Positions 7,758 to 16,177 of a DNA stretch of 64,000 bases are shown here, piece by piece (the first letter of the stretch is position 1; each line of letters starts with the position of its first letter). The translations under genes were made by a program, and so were the position numbers. The DNA is from Unio delphinus (Eukaryota > Mollusca > Bivalvia > Unionida > Unionidae), in contig JAQISU010000123.1 in assembly GCA_029339505.1 (NCBI GenBank), positions 682,001 through 746,000 on the forward strand. Reading direction: 5' to 3'. The notes beneath the pieces were generated by a model, which searched no databases, was not told where the DNA came from, and saw nothing but the letters and a program-made list of their open reading frames with translations.

Positions 7758-9095
7758 TTAGGATTTCACAAACAAACTAATCGCTAACACCTCTTCTTGT
7801 AAATCAATCAGATTATTTGACTGGTCGGTGAGTTTGAAATTAATTCTCGTTAACGAATTATTATGGCATCGCATGTATACAGGATTAATTGGGTTTTCAA
7901 TAATTAGGAATCCTGGAGGAGCTGTTGGTGCAAACGAATAAAGAATATATCCCTGCTGAGCTTGATTTGATTTCTCTAGATTAATTTGATAGCTTCCTTC
8001 AATTGCATCACATACTAAATTTAGCGCAATCACCGTTGAAATATTCACATTATGAGGGGCAATATGCCTACCGCCACCATCTGGATCATTATTATACCTG
8101 AAGAGGACAGCTGAATCTGATTTTTGTAGCGCCTTGATATCGGTTTTAACAATTCTTGCTAGTTCATCAGCGTTGTATTTGGGAAACTTGAAATTACGCA
8201 GATTGTCCTCTGTGATATTGTAATCGGTTAGGAATCGTTGTTTATTGTCGCTGTTGTCATTAATTATTGTTTGAATAATTAGTTCATAGATATAGTTCAT
8301 GTCAGATATAAGTTGATTTATTATTTCAACGTGTTTTTGCGATTTAGTTTTCCGTAGTTGTTCTAGTTGTGCTTGTTGTAATCGATTAATTTCATTAAAA
8401 TAATCACGGACGTCAGTTAGCGTAAATGAAATAGTAACAGATGAGTCGGTTGTTCTTTTAATGATAAAATCCCATTGCAATGTGTCTTTGTTGGTAAATA
8501 TAAATCTATCGGCGATTCTTCCTTTTCTTATATCAGATAAATTATCTCGATAACTGGGATTGATTTCATTATATGATTGTATGTCCGTGGTTAAGTCGGT
8601 GGCGGATTTTTCCGGTGGTTTTTCAGGCCATCCTAACACTGTTCTTAACGAGCTGTTATATATATCTACAATGTATCCCTCTGTGCTTATTTCGATCGAC
8701 GACGAGAGCGTCGGTTGATGAAGATTAATAGCTATTTTTGATTCTTTTCCAGTGATTGATTTTATTCTACGCTGAATTTCAGCATTGATTTGCTTAATTT
8801 GGTACGACCCAGTTGGTAACGAAACAGTTTCCCACTCTGGAGTACCATCGGGTTTATTCTTATACGAGAACACCAGTGTGTTATTGGGTTGCTGACCACC
8901 AAATGCAACCGATCTGATATTAGGCCAACTGTGATACACTCGTAGTTTTGCTAGCGCTGGGACCGGAGAGGGGAAATTCACACTGAATTCTGGATTCGTT
9001 GATGTTATTGATATCATGCTTGTTTGTACTGGGTTCGTGTTCTCCACTATTCGTTGAAGTAATTCCTGCGGTGTTGTCATTGTTATTATACTCAT
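7758..9095 (-). CDS. Penton/vertex-like minor virion protein candidate (element 2)
   Basis: 445 residues. The N-terminal 150 residues and the C-terminal 110 residues are nearly identical to the element 3 homologue, while the middle (about residues 165-340) is unrelated in sequence. The C-terminus reads MRCHNNSLTRINFKLTDQSN and ends in LQEEVLAISLFVKS, a beta-rich ending common in Polinton-type structural proteins. Position next to the left terminus, long beta-rich ends and a variable middle fit a penton- or vertex-type protein with an exposed domain; this is inference. The start ATG lies in a region duplicated upstream (8920-9260), and the first codons overlap the 3' part of the membrane-protein frame in another frame. 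Confidence 0.55.
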   Translation of the reverse strand: MSIITMTTPQELLQRIVENTNPVQTSMISITSTNPEFSVNFPSPVPALAKLRVYHSWPNIRSVAFGGQQPNNTLVFSYKNKPDGTPEWETVSLPTGSYQIKQINAEIQRRIKSITGKESKIAINLHQPTLSSSIEISTEGYIVDIYNSSLRTVLGWPEKPPEKSATDLTTDIQSYNEINPSYRDNLSDIRKGRIADRFIFTNKDTLQWDFIIKRTTDSSVTISFTLTDVRDYFNEINRLQQAQLEQLRKTKSQKHVEIINQLISDMNYIYELIIQTIINDNSDNKQRFLTDYNITEDNLRNFKFPKYNADELARIVKTDIKALQKSDSAVLFRYNNDPDGGGRHIAPHNVNISTVIALNLVCDAIEGSYQINLEKSNQAQQGYILYSFAPTAPPGFLIIENPINPVYMRCHNNSLTRINFKLTDQSNNLIDLQEEVLAISLFVKS

Positions 9096-9315
9096 GATTT
9101 ATTTCTAATTTTGGTATCGAGGAATCATAAATACTGACCATCACTGAGAACTCACAATCTGGTAATGTTGATATTATTGAGATCATTTTGTTTTTTGGGT
9201 TCGTATTTTCTAATTCCATCGGTGTTGTCATTGTTATTATATTCATGTTGTCGCTCTAATTTCGATATCGCGGAATCAAAAATACTGACCATCGCTGAGA
9301 ATTCACTATCTGATA
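8920..9315 (-). repeat. Reiterated gene junction (element 2)
   Basis: A unit of about 150 bp containing the end of the membrane-protein gene and the start of the penton-like gene is present in imperfect tandem copies. The words TACTGACCATC.CTGAGAA (near 9134 and 9286) and GGTGTTGTCATTGTTATTAT (near 9070 and 9222) recur. The minus-strand ORF 8920-9246 is a product of this reiteration. The same reiteration exists in element 3 (33950-34230). Confidence 0.75.
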
Positions 9316-9697
9316 TAATTGTATTATCGAGTGACGACGATATCATCAATGATAACTGCGAATATGCGGTTGATGCAATATGAAATTGAAGTAAGTAATT
9401 CTGCAGTTTACTCTGGCTGCATGATGATATCTTTTTTGCTATCCCGGTTGATATACCCCCGATTGTAGCCACCGCAGAAATGCAAATTGGAACTACGACC
9501 GGGGCAATCATTGTAACCGATGCAAGTATTATTCCGGCGCCAGTGAGAACGCTTGACACCGAGTATATAATAACATCAATTGCGGTGATTCTTCGTCGGT
9601 ATTTTTTTATTTTTATTTGATACTCCTCAGTGAGGGTTTTGAGTCTATTCTGAAATTCTCTGACCTGATCATAGCGACATTGCGTTGATGAAATCAT
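9152..9697 (-). CDS. Membrane protein with glycine-rich transmembrane region (element 2)
   Basis: 181 residues. Residues 1-45 are a charged coiled coil (LTEEYQIKIKKYRRRITAID). Residues 45-95 are two hydrophobic, Gly/Ala/Val-rich segments (SSVLTGAGIILASVTMIAPV and VSAVATIGGISTG type). They are followed by an alpha-helical segment rich in Ser and Leu, and the C-terminus lies in the duplicated junction. Proteins with this design occur next to structural genes in adenovirus-like viruses, where a virion membrane or host-membrane role is suspected; no family is certain. It lies between the penton-like and fibre-like genes. The element 3 copy has a nonsense codon. Confidence 0.6.
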   Translation of the reverse strand: MISSTQCRYDQVREFQNRLKTLTEEYQIKIKKYRRRITAIDVIIYSVSSVLTGAGIILASVTMIAPVVVPICISAVATIGGISTGIAKKISSCSQSKLQNYLLQFHIASTAYSQLSLMISSSLDNTIISDSEFSAMVSIFDSAISKLERQHEYNNNDNTDGIRKYEPKKQNDLNNINITRL

Positions 9698-9706
9698 TTT
9701 ATTTTA

Positions 9707-9722
9707 AAAACGCTAGCGTTTT
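9707..9722. repeat. Palindrome AAAACGCTAGCGTTTT
   Basis: Perfect 16-bp palindrome in the gap upstream of the membrane-protein gene of element 2. The same core recurs at 3147, 3182, 13697, 22311, 34609 and 43970. Confidence 0.95.
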
Positions 9723-9793
9723 CAATTGTGAATCTAAAGGATTTTCCTTTCAATTGAAACCACTAGTAAAAATCCATAGGATTTTCAGTTTTA

Positions 9794-11122
9794 TTATTTA
9801 CTTAAATCCGCTACGAATTCTAAGCACCAGGATATTTCTTTTCTAATGGTGTTATCAACTGCGACAATCTCAAATTCTTCTTCTCCCCCCGCGATAATTA
9901 CTGTCGCGGTGCCACCAAAGTAGGTTTTACCTTTCACGATGATATCAAATTGCTTGTCAGAGATTAACGTCATCCTGTAGATACCATGAGGCCACTTCTT
10001 GATATTGACTTTCAATTTAGCATTAGATTCTTTTACCCAATCAAAGGTCCCATGCTTTACCCTTTCAGAGGTTTCTTTTAGGTTAGCAATATCGTCATAA
10101 ATGTCGTGATAGGTTTTTTTGATGTCGATATATTTCATCATCGTTCCATCGCGGTTACTAAAAAATGAAAACAAAAAGAGGTCTATTTTCAAAACTTCTT
10201 GCGTGCCATAATGCCGGCTGAGTTGAGAATATGTCGTCGTGATAATGTTTCCAGAGCCCTCAAAGAACTTATTAGCCATTTCGCTGATGCGTTTTTGTTC
10301 GTCAAACGCGCTTTTAACTTCAGCGAGAGTCGGGCCTGTCAACGATGTGGTTTCAGATGTAGGTGTTCTCCCTAAAAATTTATCAACGATGGTATTAAGT
10401 GTTGTTTGTCTCATCATAAACATATTAATATCTTTGAGAGTCATTGTAGATGTAACCGGGACACCAAAGAAATTATTAGCGACGTAGGCATTATGAGTAT
10501 GCCTGATAATAAACTCACTGATTTCAGCGAGAGTCGAGTCTGCCACAGGTGGGGATCCAAAAAATCGAACAATGACGTCGTTAGTGGGTTTTTGATCTTC
10601 TATTAGTTTAGAAATCTCGAGATAATTTGCCTTGATTTCATTTTCATTCATCATCCTTCCCGCGTCCTTGTTAGCGAAGAATAGCGATAGATAGTTTTTA
10701 ATTTCAGCGAGAGTCATGCCAACCACAAGCGGGGTTCCAAAGAATTTATGTACGACATTTTTGCGAAAACTATTATAACCTCGTATAAAATCATTCAGCT
10801 CACGTTCGTTGGTAGCAATCGCGTCGGTGATCGTAGACACAAGTGCGCCTGGTTTAAGTTGTCCATCGTTGGAATACAGTGCAATAGAGTTTTCAGCGGC
10901 AGCGCGATGCCGTATCAAAATGTCATTCACGGATATATTACTGCTTTTCAATTTACCCTGGCGATCTTGAAATACAACTATTTCGTTCGGGTCAACACTT
11001 GTTAAATTTAACGTCTCAGCGATTTCATCTTCTATTATTTTTTTTACATCCTCGATCGAACCCGCAGATGTTTCCTCGGTGGGTTCCAACATTGACAGAG
11101 GTTGTCCCCAAATATCGATCAT
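9794..11122 (-). CDS. Fibre-like protein with repeated shaft (element 2)
   Basis: 442 residues from the conserved MIDIWG start at 11122; the longer frame to 11212 is unlikely because MIDIWG starts the homologues. After an N-terminal anchor with GKLKSSNISVNDILIRH, about four degenerate repeats of 45-55 residues carry FFG(T/S/V)P...(M/S)TLAEI. The protein ends in a beta-rich domain of about 90 residues finishing CLEFVADLSK. Compared with elements 1 and 3, only the N-terminal part and the last residues are shared; shaft and head differ. That pattern fits an attachment fibre whose head changes with host receptor, by analogy with adenovirus fibre; binding function is inference. Confidence 0.6.
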   Translation of the reverse strand: MIDIWGQPLSMLEPTEETSAGSIEDVKKIIEDEIAETLNLTSVDPNEIVVFQDRQGKLKSSNISVNDILIRHRAAAENSIALYSNDGQLKPGALVSTITDAIATNERELNDFIRGYNSFRKNVVHKFFGTPLVVGMTLAEIKNYLSLFFANKDAGRMMNENEIKANYLEISKLIEDQKPTNDVIVRFFGSPPVADSTLAEISEFIIRHTHNAYVANNFFGVPVTSTMTLKDINMFMMRQTTLNTIVDKFLGRTPTSETTSLTGPTLAEVKSAFDEQKRISEMANKFFEGSGNIITTTYSQLSRHYGTQEVLKIDLFLFSFFSNRDGTMMKYIDIKKTYHDIYDDIANLKETSERVKHGTFDWVKESNAKLKVNIKKWPHGIYRMTLISDKQFDIIVKGKTYFGGTATVIIAGGEEEFEIVAVDNTIRKEISWCLEFVADLSK

Positions 11123-11145
11123 TATTGTTAGCGTAACTTGTGTTT

Positions 11146-11750
11146 TCAATTTATTGATCCTTGTAATTTCCCACTCGTGTATTCGTTTACAATAATATGA
11201 GGTGGTTTCCACGGAGATCCAAAGGATTTTAATGAAATCTCCGCGAGGACATTTAATACTTCACGGCCGCATATCGGTGGATCATTTAATTGTTGTGTTG
11301 GCAGCGTGGAATAAAAAATCGGAAACCCTTTGAGTTTCATCGAGGAATTTATATACCGCATAAACTCGCTTGGCGGAGCTAACCCATATGAATCGAAATA
11401 GACAATCCCACGTGGATCAATCGCGTATGCAACCCAGTGAGTTCCCGATCCGCTGCTGTTATCAAGATTGATGATACCGGTTTCAACGTTATTTGGTTTT
11501 CTCGGTAATTGATCTCTCATAAAAACCCCTCTGAAGTTTTTTATCGCTAGTTTTTTAGCAGCATCAATTAAATCAAAATTGGACATAGGAACTATAGGTT
11601 CCTCAACTATAGGTTCCTCAACCATAGGTTCGGAAATCGAAGATTTTTCAACTAATAAACCGTTCCTGGTATTTTTCTTAGACCCGATCCGTTCACGGAT
11701 TTGCCGCTGTACCATGAATACGGGGTTCCTGGTAGGTACAAACCCTTTCC
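11146..11750 (-). CDS. Adenain-like cysteine protease in the -1 frame of pX (element 2)
   Basis: The protease domain has His in GTHWVAYA, Asp in VYFDSYG, Gln in TQQL and Cys in PICGRE, with spacing like adenovirus protease. The frame overlaps the pX frame by more than 60 bp and stays open upstream to the A-rich heptamer at 11751-11757. A local ATG (codon at 11713-11715, MVQRQ) exists in this copy but is absent from element 3, where the same codon is GTG. Expression as a -1 frameshift extension of pX is therefore preferred. Role: maturation cleavage of virion proteins. It ends 24 bp before the fibre-like gene. Confidence 0.8.
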
Positions 11751-12149
11751 CTTTTTTTTATACCCAGATCCGCGAGCGGATCCACCAGTTGCCTTTTTCA
11801 ACGCCATCCCTGCTGCGGTCCCAACGGCTCCCAACGCTGCCGCCTTCGCCACCGCTGGGGCAGCCGCTGCAATCAATGCTGGTATTGCGGCTAACAATGG
11901 AAATATACCACCTGATTTTATCATGTTCGCGACTGCAGCTTTCGAAAATTCTATTTGAACTCCTCGCTTATTTTTCATTGCATCATTGAAATGTTTTATT
12001 TGACGATCCGTTAATGATATTTTATGTGTACCTCCGGACATCTGCGCTGGTTTTAACGTTATTGTTGTTCCACATTCCTTAGCGGATTTTGATTTTAATT
12101 TCTTGACCTGACCATCAGTCAGCTTGACACTAACAACACTATATGGCAT
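11652..12149 (-). CDS. pX-like hydrophobic protein (element 2)
   Basis: 165 residues from MPYS, the start shared with other copies (the frame is open to 12164). Two LT(D)(G/R)Q(V/I)K-type motifs are followed by the GGIFPLLAAIPALIAAA hydrophobic segment and a Gly-Lys-rich tail in which LPGTPYSWY occurs. Similar proteins in adintoviruses are compared with adenovirus pX. The frame ends in the protease coding region. The codon run TAT AAA AAA AAG GGA carries the slippery heptamer. Confidence 0.75.
   Translation of the reverse strand: MPYSVVSVKLTDGQVKKLKSKSAKECGTTITLKPAQMSGGTHKISLTDRQIKHFNDAMKNKRGVQIEFSKAAVANMIKSGGIFPLLAAIPALIAAAAPAVAKAAALGAVGTAAGMALKKATGGSARGSGYKKKGKGLYLPGTPYSWYSGKSVNGSGLRKIPGTVY
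11751..11757 (-). promoter_or_regulatory. Putative -1 ribosomal frameshift site A_AAA_AAG (element 2)
   Basis: In the pX frame the codons AAA AAA AAG form a canonical X_XXY_YYZ heptamer. A -1 slip leads straight into the open protease frame with no stop. An imperfect hairpin (ACCAGGAA with a TTC.TGGT-type partner) lies about 20 nt downstream. The same site is in element 3. Confidence 0.6.
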
Positions 12150-12202
12150 TTTATTGTAAAACACATTTATGCTTTCAATTGATCTAATTGGGAAATCCTA
12201 TG

Positions 12203-12219
12203 GAAACTTTTCAAGTTTC
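12203..12219. repeat. Perfect micro-hairpin GAAACTT-TTC-AAGTTTC
   Basis: Seven-base-pair stem with a 3-nt loop in the gap between the capsid and pX genes of element 2; not present at the same place in elements 1 and 3. Confidence 0.9.
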
Positions 12220-12227
12220 ATTTACAT

Positions 12228-13652
12228 TTACAGATTTTCCACTGGTGCATCAACGAGTCTCATTCGTCCGCCAGCCCCTTCTAACAACATTGATTTGTCG
12301 CTGAGAATAACAGCAACCGCTCTATAATCAACACCACCATGATCTATACGAGCCCTAAAATGTATATCAACAACGGATTGCCTTGTTAAATCAAGATGTT
12401 CCAGTGAAAAGTAATAAATTGGATACAAGTTCTTAAAATCGAGCTGAGATATTTGCAAACCAGTATCAACATTTTGATCACGACCCATATATGACAGCAT
12501 CCGATGATACACACGTGCTATTTGGTTGTTTCCGTAATTAAACTGTATATCCTCAGATGGTTCTTGTTGTCCGTTTATTCTCAGTGAAATCTCACTTACC
12601 CCTAACCGATCAAATATCATATGACTGCGTTCTTGGGAACCTAATCGATTCCGATTCTGCAGCGCTATAAATATATGACGTGGAGCTGAAACGCCTTGTT
12701 TTGATGCCAGGTGCCATGTAAATGTAGCATTAACATTATCCTCTTTAGCATCAGTCGTTGTTGTAAGCCAACTTAGCAATGATTTACCACCGGTTTCCAT
12801 AAATGATAGTAGCCGCTCTTCCGTGGTAATTGATGGAGTCCTTACTGACATCCATAATACTATTTTACTCAAAACAACTTTACCTTCATCGGCACCAGAA
12901 CGCCAAATTGCATCATTGTCATTGCCTTTTCGCACTAATGCGATTGTGTGTTTGGCTCCATAGATGACTTTTCTGACATTTCTGCAGAATCCAAATATGT
13001 GATGGAGTGGAATCGCACATGAAAACTTTTTCTCTTGTCCTTCCAATGCTAATTTTCGTGTTGCAAATCCTAAATTGAAATTACCATTAACACCTCCGAG
13101 AATATCAAACGCAGCTCCGGGTCTAGCTCGACGTTCTGGATTAGTTGCTTCTCGTTGATTATCAACTGAAGTGTCTTGCGGTGTTAACACTTTAATGTAT
13201 TGAAGGTGGTCAGCGTTATCAGAGGTATCCTTTGCAAACATCATAGATGGACCAGCCGATCTTGTATAATCATCGGAGTATCTTGCTAGTCCGATTATTG
13301 TTGTTGCAACATCAACCTCGCGGTCTATTGATTCAATTTCTTTTCCATCAATGAGATATCTTGCACTTTCAAATAACGCCATTATACCGTTGTTGACGAA
13401 ACCAACTCGGATATTTGAATCATTTGCATATGGGGTATCAGCTGCAACATTTGTTACAAGTTTTCCTTCTACTTCAATAAATGCTTCACATGGTAAAAAG
13501 TATTTACTGGTATCTTGAACTTGAAGTTCAATTCGCGATCGTAGGTCGGGTTGTATTGCATGATAGGAATAGTATTGATAATCGCGGACGGAATCATCTT
13601 TGCGCATCTTTGCTTCCATATCTAACGCGGGATCAGCTGTTCGTTTAAACAT
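12228..13652 (-). CDS. Major capsid protein (element 2)
   Basis: 474 residues, intact. It keeps all conserved blocks of the family (FVNNGIMALFESARYLIDG, CAIPLHHIFGFCRNVRK, NLYPIYYFSLEHLDLTRQSV) but differs from elements 1 and 3 through the loops at residues 145-200 and in the N-terminus (RTADPALDMEAKMRK). By eye the element 1 and 3 capsids are much closer to each other than to this one, so this copy represents a separate lineage for the virion arm. Confidence 0.85.
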   Translation of the reverse strand: MFKRTADPALDMEAKMRKDDSVRDYQYYSYHAIQPDLRSRIELQVQDTSKYFLPCEAFIEVEGKLVTNVAADTPYANDSNIRVGFVNNGIMALFESARYLIDGKEIESIDREVDVATTIIGLARYSDDYTRSAGPSMMFAKDTSDNADHLQYIKVLTPQDTSVDNQREATNPERRARPGAAFDILGGVNGNFNLGFATRKLALEGQEKKFSCAIPLHHIFGFCRNVRKVIYGAKHTIALVRKGNDNDAIWRSGADEGKVVLSKIVLWMSVRTPSITTEERLLSFMETGGKSLLSWLTTTTDAKEDNVNATFTWHLASKQGVSAPRHIFIALQNRNRLGSQERSHMIFDRLGVSEISLRINGQQEPSEDIQFNYGNNQIARVYHRMLSYMGRDQNVDTGLQISQLDFKNLYPIYYFSLEHLDLTRQSVVDIHFRARIDHGGVDYRAVAVILSDKSMLLEGAGGRMRLVDAPVENL

Positions 13653-13681
13653 TTATAACATTACTAGCGTTTTCAATTGTG

Positions 13682-13708
13682 AAACTCGAAGAGTTTAACG
13701 CTAGCGTT
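13682..13708. repeat. Micro-hairpin AAACTC-GAA-GAGTTT joined to palindrome AACGCTAGCGTT
   Basis: Two perfect inverted repeats lie back to back (13682-13696 and 13697-13708) in the 70-bp gap upstream of the capsid gene of element 2. Confidence 0.9.
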
Positions 13709-13722
13709 TTAATTCTTTATAA

Positions 13723-14223
13723 TCATCGTCGTTGAAAATTCTTCGAATTTCTTTTTTGTTTCAAACCACTTCCTGCTATCGCGTTCATGATAGCGCTATC
13801 TGTTACCGGTGAAGCTGTCAATTGTGACGAAGTCAATTGCGCTAGTTTTTCTTCCATTGCGTTATTTATTACTTTGCTGATTTTTGCAGGCATCACTGTA
13901 GTTGATGGCAGCACTAATGATGAAGTCATCGATGACGAAGTCATTCGTGGTTTCTTTCGCACCAATGATGCTATTTTATCTTTCGCGGCAGAAAATGCCT
14001 TTCCGGCAAGATTTCCAACGAAATTGATTCCCTTATCACGGATAGCATCAATGGCTTTCATTGATAATTGTTTAGCTAACGGCGCCACCTTGGGAGCCAT
14101 TCTTGTAAATAACCCCGCAATGGTATTGCCGAAACCATCTCCGTACCACGCGCGATAAACAGGCAATCGTGAGTTCACCACGTAGACGCTTACGGGTTTA
14201 TCATGGTTATAGTGTATAATCAT
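13723..14223 (-). CDS. Small amphipathic virion protein, pVI/core-like candidate (element 2)
   Basis: 166 residues, longer than the 145 of elements 1 and 3 because of a Ser/Thr-rich insert (residues 95-115, MTSSSMTSS) and an extended tail. The MIIHYNHDKP start, the VYVVNSRLPVYRAWYGDG block and the APK(V)APLAKQLSMKAIDAIRDKG helix are shared. Confidence 0.6.
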   Translation of the reverse strand: MIIHYNHDKPVSVYVVNSRLPVYRAWYGDGFGNTIAGLFTRMAPKVAPLAKQLSMKAIDAIRDKGINFVGNLAGKAFSAAKDKIASLVRKKPRMTSSSMTSSLVLPSTTVMPAKISKVINNAMEEKLAQLTSSQLTASPVTDSAIMNAIAGSGLKQKRNSKNFQRR

Positions 14224-14257
14224 CTTGTTATAAAACTAGTAGTTTTTCAATTAGTGA

Positions 14258-15334
14258 TCAATCGCTTACATCCATAAGATTTTCATCGTTGTGATTTTCA
14301 ACTAATTCAGCAATAAGTTCTCGATATACATTAATGTCCATGATACCACCAGCAAATAATCGTCTACAGATATCAGCGGCCTCGTTAATTATCTCGACGG
14401 AGTTATTTCCGGCTCGTTTCCCTCCGATGAGAACCTCTAACCGTGATATATCACTGAGAATGTTACCAGGGCATGTCACGGTAGAGTCAAAGACATCCTT
14501 TGGATTTTTAATCGAATATCCTTTTCCGCTTGTTTTCTCAGTTGTACCAGTTGCGCCCTGACTATCATCAAGTAATTGCCTTTGTCGGCCTCGACTTTGT
14601 TTTTCTCGTTCTTGTTGTTTTTGTATACCATAACTATCAACTCCTTCTTTAAAAGATCTATACTCAATTGTATCCTTTTTCAAATTACCAGTAATCCCCT
14701 TATTCGTTTTATACAACCAATTAACCCATTCATCTCGGCTTATTTTACTGTTTTTATACTCGTCTTTTAAAAAATCCTTTCTAGAATCAAAGCTTTTGGC
14801 GGCGAAATCACCAAAAGTCGTATAATCCTGGTGTTTCTCCAATTGAGGTCGTTTGATTTGTGTTATAGCTTCTTCGGTGAGTTTGTCTAGAAAGGGGATA
14901 CCTTTTGGGGTGACGACATCAACAAGTTGTGGTTCAGGTGTGGAAACTCTTTGAGTTTCAGGCGCAGAATCATCAATATCAGCTAATTGTTCATACTCGC
15001 GCTGAGTTTTTATATCACTGGATAACTGTTGTATCCCTGCGCGTGTTTGTCCGGTCTCTGCTGCTATCTTTTCAAGCGTATCAAACAGCGGCGCCTTCTT
15101 TACTCGTTCTCGCTCAGGAATATCTCCGTATATCGCTGCTTCAGTTAACTTTTTCACATCTTTGGTCGCACTTGTTATCGGAGTAAACAGTTGTTCACTT
15201 GACACAGAAAAGTCAGTCTGCGCTTGTTGTCGTTGTTGAAGTTTCTCACGAAGTCTGTCTCGAACCGGTATAAACTTTTTAATTGCTAATAGCCGCTCTC
15301 GGGCTAATTTAGTTGTAAGCGATTCACCAACCAT
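14258..15334 (-). CDS. Unrecognised rod-like virion-arm protein (element 2)
   Basis: 358 residues. Conserved N-terminal (LTTKLARERLLAIKKFIP) and C-terminal (EIINEAADICRRLFAGGIMD) parts surround a middle domain with SVSSEQLFTPITSATKDVKK and TGQTRAGIQQLSSDIK, almost identical to element 3 but absent from element 1. Mostly helical. Function unknown. Confidence 0.55.
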   Translation of the reverse strand: MVGESLTTKLARERLLAIKKFIPVRDRLREKLQQRQQAQTDFSVSSEQLFTPITSATKDVKKLTEAAIYGDIPERERVKKAPLFDTLEKIAAETGQTRAGIQQLSSDIKTQREYEQLADIDDSAPETQRVSTPEPQLVDVVTPKGIPFLDKLTEEAITQIKRPQLEKHQDYTTFGDFAAKSFDSRKDFLKDEYKNSKISRDEWVNWLYKTNKGITGNLKKDTIEYRSFKEGVDSYGIQKQQEREKQSRGRQRQLLDDSQGATGTTEKTSGKGYSIKNPKDVFDSTVTCPGNILSDISRLEVLIGGKRAGNNSVEIINEAADICRRLFAGGIMDINVYRELIAELVENHNDENLMDVSD

Positions 15335-15427
15335 ATATTGTTTGTGAACTAAATTTTCAAATGTGAAATCCGGAGGGTTTCCATCATAATTAAAAGCTTA
15401 GTTATTAAATAACTTAGTTATTAAATA

Positions 15428-15706
15428 ATGTACCATCAAGCTAACGTATTCATCTTCGACAGGGTTAAACTGTACGACGCTATCCGCGAGTGTTTCAGAA
15501 ATAACATCGCTGGGGATTTCAGAATTGTAATATCTGAGAATGGCGATGAACGATTTGTGTTAACGACGCGGCAACAAGAACAATTACGTGAAAATGGAGG
15601 CATCGCGGTGATTACTTGCTTCTACGACCAGATCATCCATTATGCACATAACTGCATGAGCAAGTCCAGACTGATGAGTATCCTTTCAGGAGAAAATCCT
15701 ATGTAA
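15428..15706 (+). CDS. Small plus-strand protein unique to element 2
   Basis: 92 residues, start ATG 15428 just after AT-rich direct repeats (TTAGTTATTAAATAA twice). It has mixed alpha/beta character, with no recognised motif. Elements 1 and 3 have no counterpart between the rod-like and 118-residue genes, so it may be an acquired accessory gene. It is the only plus-strand gene in the left arm. Confidence 0.4.
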   Translation: MYHQANVFIFDRVKLYDAIRECFRNNIAGDFRIVISENGDERFVLTTRQQEQLRENGGIAVITCFYDQIIHYAHNCMSKSRLMSILSGENPM

Positions 15707-15820
15707 CTTGTGTAACAAGTGAAGTGTAACAAGTGTTACAAAAAACGCTAAAAAAAAAATAAATAAATTATTTAAATTATTTACGAAAGCCTATTATTTT
15801 TTTTAGTAACACCCACGTGG

Positions 15821-16177
15821 TTAAGATACTGGTCGCTCCTCGTTTAACATTTTTCTAAGATCACGAACTTTAGAACCAATTTCAGCTCGTTTTTGATATT
15901 CTTGGCCAAGCTTTTGACGTATTGCTTCAACGGTGCTAAATAGCGTTATGAATAAATTAATGTCGTTACCGTACAAACAACCATTAATGGATTTTTGAAT
16001 TCCTTTCACGAGCCTGTACATCCTAGGTAAAACATAACGACCCTTACTAGACAGATATTCAATATCTTCATATTCCGAGGTAATCTTGTCAACGTCGAGA
16101 CTTTCAGATAATAATACCCCTTTATTATTTAAATTTGAGATTTCAGCAATTATAGCATTTACGTCATTAATATCCAT
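15821..16177 (-). CDS. Small helical protein, unknown (element 2)
   Basis: 118 residues, homologue of 5115-5471 and 39934-40290 but more diverged, keeping DIEYLSS..YVLPRMYRLVK and the C-terminal helix. Downstream of the stop lies AT-rich DNA with the word TTTATTTATAAATAAA. Confidence 0.55.
   Translation of the reverse strand: MDINDVNAIIAEISNLNNKGVLLSESLDVDKITSEYEDIEYLSSKGRYVLPRMYRLVKGIQKSINGCLYGNDINLFITLFSTVEAIRQKLGQEYQKRAEIGSKVRDLRKMLNEERPVS

Noticed and set aside
8920..9246. 108-codon minus-strand frame as a separate gene
   Set aside because: It is a duplicated copy of the gene junction and overlaps the penton-like gene; 33809-34207 is the same.
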